Assembly: GCA_016784625.1 (NCBI GenBank)
Contig: JADHUF010000061.1
Coordinates: 1 to 6,713, forward strand
DNA: 6,713 nt
Reading direction: 5' to 3'
Source of the DNA: Candidatus Nitrosopumilus sp.
Lineage (GTDB): Archaea > Thermoproteota > Nitrososphaeria > Nitrososphaerales > Nitrosopumilaceae
Below are positions 5,793 to 6,713 of the stretch, in pieces (the first letter of the stretch is position 1; the number at the start of each line of letters is the position of its first letter). The notes below the pieces were generated by a model that worked only from the letters and a program-made list of their open reading frames with translations, made no database searches and was not told where the DNA came from. A program made the translations under genes and the position numbers.

Positions 5793-5941
5793 GTTTCTAC
5801 ATCACCTAATAACTGTTCATATTTTATAATCAATAATGTAATTGCTTTATCAAATCCTACATTGAATGGTAAATCACTAAGTTCTAAAATTTTATTATAA
5901 TTTTCTTTTGAAACAACTGCTCTGACTTCTTGTGTACTCAT
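5789..5941 (-). CDS. Ribbon-helix-helix-like DNA-binding regulator, first gene of the operon (50 aa)
   Basis: The protein begins MSTQEVRAVVSKENYNKI. The order fits the ribbon-helix-helix (Arc/CopG) fold: a short beta strand (VRAVVS, about 5-10), helix A (about 11-20), a turn near P24-F-N-V-G, and helix B (about 28-43, DKAITLLIIKYEQL). Such proteins bind inverted repeats as dimers through the strand and usually repress their own operon. An upstream in-frame ATG at 5950 would add three residues. The 5941 start is preferred because a TATA-like box lies 27-28 bp before it, as for a leaderless message. Its TGA overlaps the next ATG by 4 bp. A perfect 21-bp inverted repeat is found 44 bp upstream and is the obvious candidate binding site. 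The fold call is by pattern and was not checked by a profile search. Confidence 0.68.
   Translation of the reverse strand: MSTQEVRAVVSKENYNKILELSDLPFNVGFDKAITLLIIKYEQLLGDVET
5801..5807 (-). promoter_or_regulatory. Shine-Dalgarno site deciding the start of the 58-residue gene
   Basis: AGGTGAT on the minus strand ends 8 bp before the ATG at 5792 and lies inside the last codons of the regulator gene. It is a near-perfect match to archaeal 16S anti-Shine-Dalgarno and is the main support for translation of the short downstream frame. Confidence 0.6.
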
Positions 5942-5964
5942 GTAATACATTGCGTATTTTTTGC

Positions 5965-5972
5965 TATTTAAT
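5965..5972 (-). promoter_or_regulatory. TATA-like box of the nine-gene operon promoter
   Basis: ATTAAATA on the minus strand is centred near 5968, 27-28 bp before the ATG at 5941. The expected transcription start is at or next to that ATG, so the operon message is probably leaderless at its first gene, while several later genes use Shine-Dalgarno sites. Confidence 0.55.
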
Positions 5973-5984
5973 GAAAGACCTATT

Positions 5985-6005
5985 TTTGTAAAACCGTTTT
6001 ACAAA
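5985..6005. promoter_or_regulatory. Perfect 21-bp inverted repeat, probable operator
   Basis: TTTGTAAAAC (5985-5994) and GTTTTACAAA (5996-6005) are perfect inverted copies around one central base. The site lies 12 bp upstream of the TATA-like box of the operon, and the first gene of that operon looks like a ribbon-helix-helix protein that would bind such a dyad. Position upstream of TATA allows either repression or help in recruiting transcription factors. It is the longest perfect dyad noted in the window. Confidence 0.6.
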
Positions 6006-6092
6006 CTATTACAGATTAATTTCAATTTGTCATAATTTTATTCATATTTGTATTATGTTTCTTAATGAATGTTTAATGTTTGAGAAAACCCC

Positions 6093-6112
6093 ATGCCTGA
6101 CAAAATCAGCAT
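6093..6112 (-). terminator. Hairpin with a short T-run on the minus strand, possible terminator
   Basis: ATGC-c-TGA (6093-6100) pairs with TCAGCAT (6106-6112) around a CAAAA loop, giving seven base pairs with one bulged base. Read leftward it is followed by GGGG and then TTTT. It could end leftward transcription coming from the right, about 120 bp past the 6230 stop codon, and so insulate the operon promoter at 5968. Confidence 0.3.
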
Positions 6113-6229
6113 TATGAAACATTATAATTATTTTAATTTATTATATTTCAAAACTAAATATTTTAAAAATATAATGTAATTTTTGTAGATAAACCACACG
6201 TTCCGAAATATCAAATTATCTTAAAAATA

Positions 6230-6346
6230 TTAAAGTGATTTCAATAATTGTATCACTTCATCTTTGAAATCTTCTAGTGTTTTGTTTTTTGTTTCATCGG
6301 TGTTCCTCACATAATCAAATTGTTTTTGAACAATAAAAGAATTAGT
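6230..6346 (-). pseudogene. Possible gene remnant: open C-terminal-like segment without an ATG
   Basis: Thirty-eight codons are open to the TAA at 6232-6230, ending in a coherent charged helix (TLEDFKDEVIQLLKSL). There is no ATG. The only in-frame alternative start seen is GTG at 6310, giving 26 residues, with no ribosome binding site. Upstream in the same frame there are several stops. It looks like the tail of a gene cut off by rearrangement or insertion, or a chance frame. The family is not recognised. Confidence 0.25.
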
Positions 6347-6394
6347 TTACTTGCTTTATAATTCATCAATGATTCAAACATTAGGCAGAGGGTC

Positions 6395-6402
6395 TTTATC
6401 TA
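6395..6402 (+). promoter_or_regulatory. TATA-like box for the small membrane-protein gene
   Basis: TTTATCTA is centred near 6398, 27 bp before the ATG at 6425, the spacing expected for a leaderless archaeal message. It is the third unit in the window with this arrangement and supports the short gene downstream. Confidence 0.5.
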
Positions 6403-6424
6403 TTCTGATAATTGTAATTGATTC

Positions 6425-6529
6425 ATGAACAATAAATCCAAAACAAATCATGAGGTAATAGATTTAGCAATAATTTCTCTAGTTGCATTAGGTTCTATAA
6501 TGATAGCATCAGGTATTGGTATTCTCTAA
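6425..6529 (+). CDS. Single-span membrane microprotein (34 aa, unknown function)
   Basis: The protein has a polar, basic N-terminus (MNNKSKTNHE) followed by one hydrophobic segment from about residue 12 to the C-terminus (IDLAIISLVALGSIMIASG and on). This fits a tail-anchored or single-pass protein with its N-terminus inside. The start is supported by a TATA-like box 27 bp upstream. Its TAA overlaps the ATG of the next frame (TAATG), so the two are likely co-transcribed. I do not recognise it. It could be host or element DNA. Confidence 0.55.
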   Translation: MNNKSKTNHEVIDLAIISLVALGSIMIASGIGIL

Positions 6530-6713
6530 TGAAAAAGAAATCAATCAAAGAAGAATATGTCGTTTTAGGCACGATTTTGGGCATCAGAAAGAAATTTTGT
6601 AACATGTGTTATCAGTTTTCCTTTGTATGGCCCAACTATCTTTGCTATAGCTTTATGATATGAAATGATATGGACTAGTGTTATGGTTCCATTTGAAAGA
6701 GTTGCAAGAGAGA
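6529..6713 (+). pseudogene. Apparently frameshifted small membrane-protein gene, runs off the right edge
   Basis: From the ATG at 6529 the frame reads MKKKSIKEEYVVLGTILGI and then turns into an unlikely Cys- and aromatic-rich tail, stopping at 6661-6663. One base shifted, from about 6595, the sequence reads KKF then VTCVISFPLYGPTIFAIAL, a convincing membrane segment, then a TGA at 6656-6658. The same frame stays open afterwards (YEMIWTSVMVPFERVARE) to the window end. Removing one base from the T-run at 6595-6598 would join the first two parts. The frame after the TGA could be a continuation (a second lesion) or a separate gene starting at the ATG at 6665. A sequencing error in the T-run is the simple alternative. 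The family is not recognised. Confidence 0.4.

Larger units (their letters stand above)
6006..6424. other. AT-rich, mostly non-coding stretch
   Basis: Apart from a possible gene remnant (6230-6346, minus) and some inverted repeats, nothing here looks like a gene. Positions 6113-6190 are almost wholly A and T and could unwind easily. They include ATATTTT and AAAATAT arms around a central A near 6157-6171. No tRNA, iteron array or CRISPR-like repeat is visible. It may be an element boundary, an origin region, or host intergenic DNA. Confidence 0.4.

Noticed and set aside
5616..5941. RHH gene plus coupled 58-residue gene as a toxin-antitoxin pair
   Set aside because: The order would fit, but the 58-residue product shows no RelE, MazF, PIN or other toxin signature, and the operon continues into seven further genes.
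6093..6179. Plus-strand 28-codon frame starting MPDKISIMKH
   Set aside because: It is composed largely of AT-rich codons (Tyr, Phe, Asn, Lys), lies in the AT-richest stretch, and has no convincing TATA box or ribosome binding site. Its first bases are better explained as a hairpin arm.
6379..6450. Minus-strand 23-codon frame opposite the membrane microprotein
   Set aside because: It overlaps the better-supported plus-strand gene and its promoter and has no start signals.
1..6713. CRISPR array, tRNA or rRNA gene, insertion sequence or integrase
   Set aside because: No regularly spaced identical repeats, cloverleaf-like sequence, transposase or tyrosine/serine recombinase motif was found on reading both strands.

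Overview
The window looks like archaeal DNA, most likely from a marine ammonia-oxidising archaeon (Nitrososphaerota, Nitrosopumilus-like). The base composition is strongly AT-rich. The leftmost gene reads as the N-terminus of archaeal/bacterial-type PurS. First genes of transcription units have a TATA-like box 27-28 bp before the ATG and no leader, while several downstream genes carry GGTGAT-type ribosome binding sites. The taxonomic call is an inference from these features and was not tested by a search.

Layout. Positions 1-97 (minus) hold the start of a housekeeping purS gene. A 185-bp spacer leads into a rightward two-gene unit: a small Cys/His protein (283-543) and a 576-residue P-loop ATPase of HerA/FtsK type (547-2277). 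A 265-bp convergent spacer (2278-2542) holds a 10-bp-phased repeat, T-runs and a GC-rich palindrome. From 5941 down to 2543 runs a leftward operon of nine genes, and seven of its eight junctions are 4-bp ATGA overlaps. In transcription order it encodes a ribbon-helix-helix-like regulator, a 58-residue protein, a C2H2 zinc-finger protein, two Cys-rich 76-residue proteins, three microproteins of 31, 31 and 47 residues (two with zinc-finger spacing), and a 682-residue SF3 helicase of the D5/P4 type. The operon promoter carries a perfect 21-bp inverted repeat just upstream of the TATA box. Positions 6006-6424 are very AT-rich and mostly non-coding. At the right edge lie a 34-residue single-span membrane protein and an apparently frameshifted membrane-protein gene.

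Interpretation. The SF3 helicase plus HerA/FtsK-type ATPase, surrounded by tiny zinc-binding and RHH proteins, is what one expects of the replication and DNA-handling core of a small virus, plasmid or satellite-like element sitting next to a chromosomal purine gene. The helicase would unwind the element's DNA. It has no visible primase domain, so priming would come from the host or from elsewhere in the element. The ATPase would move DNA (packaging, segregation or transfer). The small zinc proteins and the RHH protein would bind DNA or protein partners and regulate the operon. No integrase, capsid gene, relaxase, tRNA or CRISPR array is visible, so the element's type and ends cannot be fixed from this window.
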